Below, piece by piece: positions 6,625-12,762 of a DNA stretch of 14,648 nt. A program made the position numbers and the translations under genes. Numbering within the stretch: position 1 is the stretch's first letter; every line of letters starts with the position of its first letter. The notes under the pieces were generated by a model, which did no database searches, was not told the origin of the DNA, and was given only the letters and a program-made list of their open reading frames with translations. The DNA comes from Candidatus Nealsoniibacteriota bacterium (lineage in GTDB: Bacteria > Patescibacteriota > Minisyncoccia > Minisyncoccales > MHMH01): positions 1 to 14,648 of the forward strand of contig JAUYKD010000019.1 in NCBI GenBank assembly GCA_030700195.1. The letters run 5' to 3'.

Positions 6625-6650
6625 AGCCTCCTCTATAAATAGAAAGTCTT

Positions 6651-7841
6651 TTAAACAATTTTAACAGTTTTAAGAAAAGAAGTTTTATAATACAAGATAA
6701 CCAAAGTAAGTAATATTAAAACTCCAGTAAGGACAAAAGGAAGAAAATAAGCCAAAGTAAACAGCACGCCTGCTAATAATGGCCCTGCCATCCTGCCTAA
6801 GCTTTCAAAAGCGCCTGCAATCCCCATGGTTAACCCCTGTCCTTTTTCTGTTTTTTCAGAGAGGAGAGAAGTGCTTACCGGTCTGATTAACGAAGAGCCA
6901 AAGCTGATTATAGAAGCTGTGATATATAAAATAAATAATGACGGCGAAAACGGCAAAAGGATGAAAAAGCAGGCCATTATCATAAGTCCGATCATTATGC
7001 CTTTTCTTTTGCCTGTTTTATTGATGATTAAGGATACGATGAAGAATTGAACGATTGCTGATACTACGCCAGTGATAAGAAAAAGTAATCCAATGCCCCC
7101 GCTTCCCAGGTTGAATTTTTCAATACCGAGTAAAGGAATGGAAACTTGTCTGTTGGACATAGAGAATGACCATAGAAGAGAAATAAAGAAAAGAGGGGCA
7201 AGGGAAGATTTTATGCCTTTTGGAATAGCAAACAAGTTTTCACTGAAAACCCGGGAAAGATTTATTAATCTTGTATCTTTTACTTTTAGAGATTCTGGAA
7301 GAAATCTAAAAACAAAGATGGAATTAAAAAGGCAAGCTGCGCCAGCTATTAAAAATGGCAGAGTGGTACTATGTTCTGCTAGAATGCCTCCAAAAGCAGG
7401 ACCTAATATTATGCCCATTGCAGAAAAAGCTCCGAATCTGCCCAATGCTTTTAAGCGTTCTTGCTTTGTTGTTATGTCAGCTACGTAAGCTTTGGCCGAT
7501 GGCACAACCGCTCCGGAAAATACTCCTTGGATTAACCTGGAAATAAAAAGAGCCGGAAGATTGTTTATAAAAGCAAAAAACAAAAAGCTTACTGTCATGC
7601 CTAATAATCCGCCTCCAATAAGAGTTTTTCTGCCAAAACGGTCAGAAAGCATTCCCCAGAAAGGGGACAAGAAAAACTGGGTTATGGCGAAGGAAGCTCC
7701 CAAAAGCCCGATTGTCGCATTGCTTGCTTGGAATGTCTTAGCATATACGGGTAGTAGGGGAAAGATCATTGAAAAAGCCACCATATTAATGAATACGGCA
7801 AAATAAAGTAGAAAAAACGGAGAATTTAAGAATTTAAACAC
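6651..7841 (-). CDS. MFS transporter, DHA1-type drug efflux (TetA-like)
   Basis: 396 residues with about 12 membrane helices. Motif A between helices 2 and 3 reads GMLSDRFGRK (63-72), SRLIQGVFSG (101-110) matches motif B, and GAFSAMGIILGPAFGG (137-152) matches motif C, the antiporter signature of proton-driven drug exporters. Substrate is not predictable. The start is GTG at 7841; the next Met (residue 20) would delete part of helix 1. A TTGATT-16-TATAAT promoter puts +1 about three bases upstream, so the mRNA is nearly leaderless and has no SD. On the same strand, a stem whose arms are AGGAGG/CCTCCT with a T-rich tail follows the stop and may terminate it. Confidence 0.9.
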   Translation of the reverse strand: MFKFLNSPFFLLYFAVFINMVAFSMIFPLLPVYAKTFQASNATIGLLGASFAITQFFLSPFWGMLSDRFGRKTLIGGGLLGMTVSFLFFAFINNLPALFISRLIQGVFSGAVVPSAKAYVADITTKQERLKALGRFGAFSAMGIILGPAFGGILAEHSTTLPFLIAGAACLFNSIFVFRFLPESLKVKDTRLINLSRVFSENLFAIPKGIKSSLAPLFFISLLWSFSMSNRQVSIPLLGIEKFNLGSGGIGLLFLITGVVSAIVQFFIVSLIINKTGKRKGIMIGLMIMACFFILLPFSPSLFILYITASIISFGSSLIRPVSTSLLSEKTEKGQGLTMGIAGAFESLGRMAGPLLAGVLFTLAYFLPFVLTGVLILLTLVILYYKTSFLKTVKIV

Positions 7842-7850
7842 AACAGTTTT

Positions 7851-7878
7851 ATTATATAGAAAAATTTAGAAAAATCAA
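7851..7878 (-). promoter_or_regulatory. Promoter of the MFS gene, TTGATT-16-TATAAT
   Basis: On the minus strand the -35 TTGATT (7878-7873), a 16-base spacer and consensus TATAAT (7856-7851) precede the GTG by nine bases. The predicted start (about 7844) leaves a leader of roughly three bases. Confidence 0.6.
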
Positions 7879-7897
7879 GAGAAAATAGGGTAACGGT

Positions 7898-7911
7898 TAA
7901 TATTGTGCGAC
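7898..7911. repeat. 14-mer TAAYATTGTGCGAC, copy 1
   Basis: TAATATTGTGCGAC occurs here upstream of the MFS promoter. It recurs with one transition at 9595-9608 in the xer leader, in the same orientation relative to the downstream minus-strand gene. It could be a regulator site or a remnant of a dispersed repeat. Confidence 0.5.
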
Positions 7912-7929
7912 ATTTAATTACAAAGAAAG

Positions 7930-7957
7930 AGGACTCTTTTTAGGGAGTCCTTTTTTT
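7930..7957. terminator. Hairpin terminator between the 74-aa gene and the MFS gene
   Basis: A 7-bp stem (7930-7936 with 7945-7951, AGGACTC/GAGTCCT) has runs of T on its right and A on its left. The T-run is best on the plus strand, but the minus strand also gives a T-rich tail (TCTTTCTTT). It most likely ends the minus-strand gene whose stop is at 7973. Confidence 0.55.
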
Positions 7958-7972
7958 AGAGGAAGAATGAAT

Positions 7973-8197
7973 TTATTCTGGTTGTTCTTGCAAAAATTGC
8001 AAAAATTCTTCGGTTAGTTCTACCGGGACAAATTGCTGACTCAAATTAAGCGGGAAAAGAGAGAAAGGTATTCCGTGTTTCTCCAGGATACGATTGACAG
8101 GCAGGAAGTGTCGAGTAATATGCGGATCTTTCTGTGATATTTCCTTTATTTGTTCTACGCTGAAAATTATTCCTTCTGGCAATTTGTGGTGATCCAT
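7973..8197 (-). CDS. Small hypothetical protein (74 aa)
   Basis: No family recognised. The sequence (MDHHKLPEGIIFSVEQIKE at the start, LTEEFLQFLQEQPE at the end) is soluble, rich in Gln, His and Glu, with no membrane helix or Cys. It has an SD (GGAGGT at 8201-8206, three bases before ATG) and a likely promoter upstream, and is followed by a hairpin terminator, all of which support a real gene. It is divergent from the HEAT-like gene across a 123-bp gap. Confidence 0.65.
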   Translation of the reverse strand: MDHHKLPEGIIFSVEQIKEISQKDPHITRHFLPVNRILEKHGIPFSLFPLNLSQQFVPVELTEEFLQFLQEQPE

Positions 8198-8228
8198 TCT
8201 ACCTCCGTTTTTAAAATTTTATATTTAT

Positions 8229-8257
8229 ACTGTATTATAAGAGATGGTCACTGTCAA
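8229..8257 (-). promoter_or_regulatory. Promoter of the 74-aa gene
   Basis: On the minus strand TTGACA (8257-8252) is followed after 17 bases by TACAGT (8234-8229). A better hexamer, TATAAT (8239-8234), lies only 12 bases from that -35 and may be used with another contact. The two promoters of this divergent gap sit back to back. Confidence 0.45.
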
Positions 8258-8272
8258 GAGGATAACTCAAAC

Positions 8273-8300
8273 TTGATTTTTCATTAATAATATTTATAAT
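8273..8300 (+). promoter_or_regulatory. Promoter of the HEAT-like gene, TTGATT-16-TATAAT
   Basis: TTGATT (8273-8278), a 16-base spacer and TATAAT (8295-8300) predict a start near 8307, where the SD AGGAGG (8307-8312) begins, eight bases before the ATG at 8321. Same hexamers and spacing as the MFS promoter. Confidence 0.6.
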
Positions 8301-8320
8301 AAAAAAAGGAGGAAAATACA

Positions 8321-8608
8321 ATGATTACGCAGCAAGTTAAGAGTCAACTTTCTTTGTTTAAAATTGCTGAAAACAGTAGTGAAAGCCCGGAAGCCAGAAT
8401 TGAGGCGGTGAAAGGTCTTTCAGACCAAAACTATCTTTCCCTAATTGCCAAGAGTTCCGACGATTGGAGGATTCGGAGAGTGGCTGTTAATTGTCTCGTT
8501 CTCCCGGCAATTTTAAGAAAGATCATCAGGAAAGATGAAAACGAAGAAGTGAAACGCGCGGCTCAAAAAAGATTAAAAGAGCTAAAAAATACGGTCTTGA
8601 AAAATTAA
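8321..8608 (+). CDS. Small HEAT-repeat-like protein (95 aa)
   Basis: All-helical, with two or three degenerate repeats of about 24 residues: EARIEAVKGLSDQNYLSLIAKSS, then DDWRIRRVAVNCLVLPAILRKI, then DENEEVKRAAQKRLKEL. The R-x-x-A-V/A pattern after a D-x-x-(V/I)-R start is typical of short HEAT or leucine-rich-variant proteins, which serve as protein-binding scaffolds. Partner unknown. It has a near-consensus promoter and a good SD, both unusual in this window, suggesting strong independent expression. It converges with xer; a shared hairpin covers both stop codons. Confidence 0.7.
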   Translation: MITQQVKSQLSLFKIAENSSESPEARIEAVKGLSDQNYLSLIAKSSDDWRIRRVAVNCLVLPAILRKIIRKDENEEVKRAAQKRLKELKNTVLKN

Positions 8609-8627
8609 GGCCGTATTTTCATTTTTT
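8586..8627. terminator. Shared terminator of the convergent HEAT-like and xer genes
   Basis: AAAATACGG (8586-8594) pairs with CCGTATTTT (8611-8619), extended inward by T-G and C-G pairs, and is followed by a T-rich run on the plus strand. A-rich sequence on the left serves the minus strand. The stem covers the 3' codons of one gene and touches the stop of the other. Confidence 0.6.
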
Positions 8628-9575
8628 AAGGTTTTTACCGCTGTGGAATTGGCGGTGAATATCTCTAAGGCGCTTATTAGTGACATGGGTATAAATCTGG
8701 GTGCTCATTATACTGCGGTGGCCCAAAAACTCTTGGATGGTTCTTAAATCAACCCCTTGATTCAATAGGTCGGTTGCCATACTGTGGCGCAGAGTATGAG
8801 GAGTGGTGAAAATAGGCGCGCCGGCGGTCAGAGCGTACTTTTTAATGATTCTTTCTATGGAACGGCCGGTTAAGCGGCCGTCAGCGTCTTTTCTTGATTT
8901 ATAGTTTATGAACAAGGCCTTTTCTTTATCTTGGCGGGTTGTTAAATACTTTTTAATCCATAAAAGAGCTCTCTCTGAAAAGTAAACAGTTCTGGGATGA
9001 TTGCCTTTGCCGATAACTCCCAGCTCAAGATCTTTTTTATCTTTTAAATTAATAAACTGTTCTTTATTTAGAGCCACCAGTTCGGCTATTCTTAAGCCAG
9101 TGGAAAAAAGAGACTCTAAAATAGCCTTATCTCTAAGCCCCGGAATGGTTTTTTGGTCCGGAGCCAGTAAAAGCTTCTCAATCTGGTCTAAATTAAGGAA
9201 CTTGACGGTTTTCTGGCCTTTCACGTCTTTTGGCAGAGTTATTTTGCCTGGGGGGATAGATTGTATGTCTTTGGCTACAAAATAGCCCAAAAGGGCTCTT
9301 AAAGCGACAAGATAGTAGTTCTGGGTGCTTCGCTTGAGAACCTGGCCCTTATCGTTCTGAGAACGGGACAAAAACAGCCGGTAAGCCCAAATGTCATCCG
9401 GAGTAAGTTCGCCAGGTGTGATGTCTTGTTTGTGCGTTTTTGTCAGCCAGGAAACAAATTTATCTAAATATCTTTTATAGTTTTCCTGAGTTTTATCAGC
9501 TAAGCCTTTCTCAACTTCACAATAATCAAGGAAGTCGGGAATATGTTTAATAATAGGGGCGTTCGGTTTCTCCAT
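8619..9575 (-). CDS. xerC: Tyrosine recombinase, XerC/XerD family
   Basis: 318 residues, slightly longer than E. coli XerC/D. The N-terminal SAM-like core-binding domain (about 10-105) is followed by the catalytic domain with all six expected residues: Arg162 (STGLRIAELVAL), Lys190 (GKGNHPR), His260 and Arg263 (HTLRHSMATDLL), His286 (LGHRS) and nucleophile Tyr295 (STQIYTHVTN). It likely resolves chromosome dimers at a dif site; none is recognised here. The gene name is by family only: a lone Xer may act without a partner. No SD precedes the ATG at 9575, although a promoter lies 47 bases further upstream. Confidence 0.93.
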   Translation of the reverse strand: MEKPNAPIIKHIPDFLDYCEVEKGLADKTQENYKRYLDKFVSWLTKTHKQDITPGELTPDDIWAYRLFLSRSQNDKGQVLKRSTQNYYLVALRALLGYFVAKDIQSIPPGKITLPKDVKGQKTVKFLNLDQIEKLLLAPDQKTIPGLRDKAILESLFSTGLRIAELVALNKEQFINLKDKKDLELGVIGKGNHPRTVYFSERALLWIKKYLTTRQDKEKALFINYKSRKDADGRLTGRSIERIIKKYALTAGAPIFTTPHTLRHSMATDLLNQGVDLRTIQEFLGHRSIMSTQIYTHVTNKRLRDIHRQFHSGKNLKK

Positions 9576-9594
9576 ATATTATAAATCGCTTTAC

Positions 9595-9608
9595 TAACAT
9601 TGTGCGAC
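9595..9608. repeat. 14-mer TAAYATTGTGCGAC, copy 2
   Basis: TAACATTGTGCGAC lies in the predicted xer 5' leader and differs by one base from the copy at 7898-7911 upstream of the MFS gene. Confidence 0.5.
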
Positions 9609-9621
9609 CTTGTCTATATCT

Positions 9622-9649
9622 ATAATAACACCGCCAAAGGCGGTGTCAA
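9622..9649 (-). promoter_or_regulatory. xer promoter with palindromic spacer
   Basis: TTGACA (9649-9644), 16 bases, TATTAT (9627-9622) on the minus strand; predicted start near 9615 and a 40-base leader. The spacer and the end of the -35 form a perfect 8-bp palindrome, ACACCGCC-N3-GGCGGTGT (9628-9646), in the position of a repressor operator. Confidence 0.55.
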
Positions 9650-9656
9650 TCATCGA

Positions 9657-9701
9657 ACCCGCAAAGCGGGTGAAGGTAAAGATGAGGGTGAAGCCCTCAT
9701 C
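9657..9701 (-). terminator. Two hairpins downstream of the secreted-protein gene, possible terminator
   Basis: Reading the minus strand, GATGAGGG/CCCTCATC (9701-9681, TTC-type loop) is followed by TTTACCTTCA, then a second perfect 6-bp stem (9671-9657, ACCCGC/GCGGGT). They lie 29-73 bases after the stop at 9730 and just before the xer -35. The T-run is weak. A similar arrangement lies after murD. Confidence 0.45.
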
Positions 9702-9729
9702 GCCCCTCCCCTGCCCTAAATATAATCCT

Positions 9730-10104
9730 TTAATTCAATAAATCCTTAAACCTTTCCCAAAGATCTTTTTCCATCTCTTTTTTCTCTTTTTGGAATTCTT
9801 GGTTTATATCCGGCATTTCTTTGCCCAGCGCTTTAAGAAGCTTTTGCCACCACGTTTCAACTATGTTTCCAAGAGTGCTGTCCCAAAAGCCCTTGACCCA
9901 GCCCCACATCTTAAGAAAAAACGGCAAACCCTCATTGTCCCAGACGTCTTTTACTGCCCTGGGCAGCTGTTTTAGTGCTTCCAGGCCCAGCGTTTTGACA
10001 TCATTTATGGTTTCCGGAGCTTGGATTTGGGCAGAAGTTTGATAGATTGGCAAGCCGAGGAAGAAGATATTTATTATTAAAATAGAAACAATGTATTTTT
10101 TCAT
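9730..10104 (-). CDS. Small secreted or lipid-free exported protein, Trp-rich, unknown function
   Basis: 124 residues. A clear signal peptide (MKKYIVSILIINIFFLGLPIYQTSA, likely cut after residue 25) has no lipobox Cys. The mature part is helical and unusually rich in Trp (WDNEGLPFFLKMWGWVKGFW and IVETWWQKLL) with a strongly charged coiled-coil-like C terminus (about 98-124). Amphipathic Trp-rich helices suggest contact with membrane or envelope. No family recognised. Its ATG overlaps the gltX stop (ATGA), so translation is coupled to a tRNA synthetase with which it has no obvious functional link. Confidence 0.7.
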   Translation of the reverse strand: MKKYIVSILIINIFFLGLPIYQTSAQIQAPETINDVKTLGLEALKQLPRAVKDVWDNEGLPFFLKMWGWVKGFWDSTLGNIVETWWQKLLKALGKEMPDINQEFQKEKKEMEKDLWERFKDLLN

Positions 10105-11534
10105 AATATTAATTCTTTAGCTTGTTTAATTCTGATTAAAGTTTCTTCTTTCCCCAGAGCCTCGGCTATCTCAAAAGGGCCGGCCGACGCTTTTTTACCG
10201 CTTAAAGCAACTCTAAAAGGCCATAAAAGTATTCCTCTATCCCCCGTTTGTTCCGCCTCTACCATTAAAACATTTTCAATCTCTGCTTTATCCCACCTCT
10301 TTATTTTAAATAATAATTTCTCTAAAATATCAAGAGATTGTTTGATTTGTTCATCATCCGCTTTTTTCCATCTTAAAAGTTCTTTACTATACTGCGGTTG
10401 TTTAAAGAAAAAATCAGTCAATTCCTTTATTTCCGAAAGCTTTTTTAACCGTTCTTTGTGCATAGCAATTATTTGTTGAAGTTTTTGCTTGTCGATTTTT
10501 GGCCCGCCTGCCGGCGAGGCAGGCAGATACGGTTGACAAAGCTCCGTCAGTTCGTCAATTGATTTCTGCCTGATATAAAAGCCGTTTAAGTAGTCCAGCC
10601 GCTGGATGTTGAATATGGCCCCTGACTTCTGCACTTTTTCCAGGGAAAATTCTTTTATTAAAGAATCCATAGAGAAAATCTCTTTTTCCGTACCTGGATT
10701 CCATCCTAAAAAAGCCATGAAATTAATTACTGATTCAGCCAGATACCCTTGTTTTCTATATTCAGCTATAGATTGAGTTCCATGCCTTTTGCTCAGCTTG
10801 CTTTTATCAGGACCGAGAATTAAAGGCAAATGGCCGTATTTTGGTTGGGGCAAATTCAGGGCTTCTTGCAGAAGGATTTGTTTTGGCGTGTTTGGGATAT
10901 GGTCTTCTCCCCTGATGACATGAGATATTTTCATTTCAAAATCATCCACCACTAAAGCAAAATTGTATAAGGGAGTAGATAAGTCCTTGGCTATAACAAA
11001 GTCCCCCAGCAAAGAAGACTCAAACTCTATTTTCCCCCGGATAATGTCGTTAAAACTCACTTTTTTTTCTGGAATCTTGAATCTAATGACTGACGGTTTG
11101 CCTTGAGAAAGATATTTTTTAATTTCTTCTTCAGAAAGGTTATGGCACTTGCCGTTATATTTGGCTGGCACTCCCCTGCTCATTTGCTCCTGCTTTTTTC
11201 CTTCCAATTCTTCTTGCGTACAAAAGCAATAATAAGCCAGGCCGTCTTTTACAAGCTTATCCAGATATTTAATATAGATTGAAGTTCTTTCGCTTTGCAA
11301 AAAAGGACCTTCATCCCAGATGATGCCCAGCCACTTTAAATTATCAATAATGTCTTTTTCAAACGCTTTATCAGATCTTTCAATATCAGTGTCTTCTATC
11401 CTTAAAATAAGCTTACCTCCACTATGTTTAGTAAAAAGGTAGTTGAAAAGCGCTGTTCTGGCATTGCCGAAATGTAAAAGTCCGGTTGGCGAAGGAGCCA
11501 TTCTTACTCTGATTTCTTTTGATTTAAGCGCCAT
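10101..11534 (-). CDS. gltX: Glutamate--tRNA ligase
   Basis: 477 residues, normal GluRS length. The class I motif appears as APSPTGLLHFGNARTALFN (HIGH-equivalent at 21-24), followed by LRIEDTD (44-50) and KLSKRHG (246-252, KMSKS-equivalent). Cys103-x-Cys105 with Cys130-His131 resembles the zinc-binding site of E. coli GluRS. The C-terminal helical anticodon domain has WPFRVALSG (438-446). It charges tRNA-Glu in the cytoplasm; in organisms without GlnRS it usually also charges tRNA-Gln, but that cannot be tested here. Residues about 338-345 (PASPAGGP) are encoded by a palindrome that looks inserted. Three bases after murG, no SD; the stop overlaps the next ATG. Confidence 0.96.
   Translation of the reverse strand: MALKSKEIRVRMAPSPTGLLHFGNARTALFNYLFTKHSGGKLILRIEDTDIERSDKAFEKDIIDNLKWLGIIWDEGPFLQSERTSIYIKYLDKLVKDGLAYYCFCTQEELEGKKQEQMSRGVPAKYNGKCHNLSEEEIKKYLSQGKPSVIRFKIPEKKVSFNDIIRGKIEFESSLLGDFVIAKDLSTPLYNFALVVDDFEMKISHVIRGEDHIPNTPKQILLQEALNLPQPKYGHLPLILGPDKSKLSKRHGTQSIAEYRKQGYLAESVINFMAFLGWNPGTEKEIFSMDSLIKEFSLEKVQKSGAIFNIQRLDYLNGFYIRQKSIDELTELCQPYLPASPAGGPKIDKQKLQQIIAMHKERLKKLSEIKELTDFFFKQPQYSKELLRWKKADDEQIKQSLDILEKLLFKIKRWDKAEIENVLMVEAEQTGDRGILLWPFRVALSGKKASAGPFEIAEALGKEETLIRIKQAKELIL
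10506..10524. repeat. Palindrome inserted in frame in gltX
   Basis: GCCTGCC-N5-GGCAGGC is a perfect 7-bp inverted repeat, strongly GC-rich inside an AT-rich gene. It encodes Leu/Pro/Ala/Ser residues in the linker region of the anticodon-binding domain. It resembles mobile palindromic elements that insert in frame into proteins, as known in Rickettsia. Confidence 0.6.
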
Positions 11535-11537
11535 AAT

Positions 11538-12662
11538 TTATTTTCTTAAATATTTAACAAGGTATTCGGCAATTATCTTACCAGCCTCCGGCCTGGAAAA
11601 ATCTTTAGCCCTTTGAGACATTTTTTGCAGGATTTCCGGTTGAGAAAATAAATATTTAAGTTTTTCTAAAAAGAAATGAGGGGTTAAGTTTGCTTCTTCA
11701 AGCACTAAAGCGGCTCCGGCTTCCTCGCAAGAGTAAGCGTTTTTCAATTGATGGTCTTGGGCTGAAGTTGGTAAGGGGATAAGAATGCTTGGTTTTTGGC
11801 AGGCGGTTATTTCAAAGATACTTCCCGAGCCTGCTCGGCTGATAACCAGCCAACAGGCCTTTAGGGCATGCTTTAACTCAACCTCCGTCAAAAAAGCAAT
11901 TGGATGGTAGTATTTTTCTAAATCTTTATTAATAACGACTTTTGCTTCTTCTTTAACCTGCTGAATGTTTTTTTCTCCTGTTTGGTGGATCAGCTCAAAA
12001 TCAGTTAATATTCCCGACAATATTGATAAAATCATATCGTTTATCTTTTGGGCGCCCTGCGAACCTCCTAAAATCAAAAGGAGCGGCTTTTCATCACTTA
12101 GCCTAAAGAGCTCTTTCGCTTTTTCTTTATTTCCGTTCAGCAATTCTTTTCTGATGGGATTGCCGGCAAAAATCATTTTCTTTTCAGAAAAGTATTCTGT
12201 TTGGTTGATCGGGAAAGAAATAAAAACTTTTGGAGTGAATTTACTTAAGAATCTGTTGGCCAGCCCGGGACTTATGTCTGATTCGTGCAAAAGAACGGGC
12301 ACTTGCAGGATTTGGCCGGCTATAACCGGAGAGATTGAGCCATATCCTCCTTTACTGAAAATAAGGTCGGGAGCCAGCAGAAAAACATAAAAGAAAGATT
12401 GAAAAAAGCCGATGGGCATTTTAAACAGAATATCAACGATATTTTGAAGAAAGCTTTGCCAAGCAAAGTACCTTCTTATTTTGCCGGCCATAATCCATTT
12501 CATTTTAATTCCTTCTTGGGAAAGAAAAACAGAGCCGAATTCGTCTTTCGGGCCGAGATAAAAGAAATCAGCCTTAAATCCAATTTTCCTAAGTTCTCTG
12601 ACAACGGCGATTATTGGGAAGATGTGTCCGGCGGTGCCCCCGCCGGTAAAAAGTATCTTCAT
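11538..12662 (-). CDS. murG: UDP-GlcNAc:lipid I N-acetylglucosaminyltransferase
   Basis: 374 residues (E. coli 355). Two Rossmann domains of the GT28/GT-B type: N-terminal glycine loop TGGGTAGHIFP (6-16), a second one at SKGGYGSISPVIAG (104-117), then C-terminal LLILGGSQGAQKIND (195-209) and the UDP-GlcNAc site RAGSGSIFEI with PLPTSAQDHQLKNA. It adds GlcNAc to lipid I on the inner membrane face to give lipid II, which needs the undecaprenyl carrier made by UppS. The ATG at 12662 gives the standard MKILFTGGG start. No SD. It follows ftsW after 95 bases and precedes gltX by three. Confidence 0.96.
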   Translation of the reverse strand: MKILFTGGGTAGHIFPIIAVVRELRKIGFKADFFYLGPKDEFGSVFLSQEGIKMKWIMAGKIRRYFAWQSFLQNIVDILFKMPIGFFQSFFYVFLLAPDLIFSKGGYGSISPVIAGQILQVPVLLHESDISPGLANRFLSKFTPKVFISFPINQTEYFSEKKMIFAGNPIRKELLNGNKEKAKELFRLSDEKPLLLILGGSQGAQKINDMILSILSGILTDFELIHQTGEKNIQQVKEEAKVVINKDLEKYYHPIAFLTEVELKHALKACWLVISRAGSGSIFEITACQKPSILIPLPTSAQDHQLKNAYSCEEAGAALVLEEANLTPHFFLEKLKYLFSQPEILQKMSQRAKDFSRPEAGKIIAEYLVKYLRK

Positions 12663-12762
12663 ATATCGAATTTTTTAATTTATTAAGTCAAAAAGATAAA
12701 TCTTTTTTCCACCTTCACTATCGTTCGGTAATCGAAGATGGAAATGAATTCTCAAATTCATT
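12663..12762. other. ftsW-murG gap with three hairpins
   Basis: The 95-bp gap holds an 8-bp stem covering the ftsW stop (12743-12750 with 12755-12762), an imperfect stem (12709-12716 with 12734-12741, closed by a G-U pair in minus-strand RNA) and an A/T stem (12690-12697 with 12700-12707). None has a good T-run on the minus strand except weakly the last. They may be processing sites or repeats; murG is probably read through from ftsW. Confidence 0.45.

Noticed and set aside
7072..7488. 138-aa plus-strand frame opposite the MFS gene
   Set aside because: Antisense shadow of a well-supported 12-helix transporter; low-complexity basic sequence, no SD or family motif.
9573..9583. TATAAT two bases before the xer start codon
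   Set aside because: Too close: +1 would fall just after the start codon, and no better start exists downstream. The upstream TTGACA-16-TATTAT fits instead.
9628..9701. Three closely spaced hairpins considered as a CRISPR or tandem repeat array
   Set aside because: The stems differ in sequence and spacing; there are no direct repeats separated by spacers.
11965..12390. 141-aa plus-strand frame inside murG
   Set aside because: Antisense to conserved MurG motifs; no domain and no initiation signals.
12663..12691. TTGACT with a downstream hexamer just before murG
   Set aside because: A -10 at 17 bases (CGATAT) would put the start point inside the murG coding sequence, whose MKILFTGGG start is certain.
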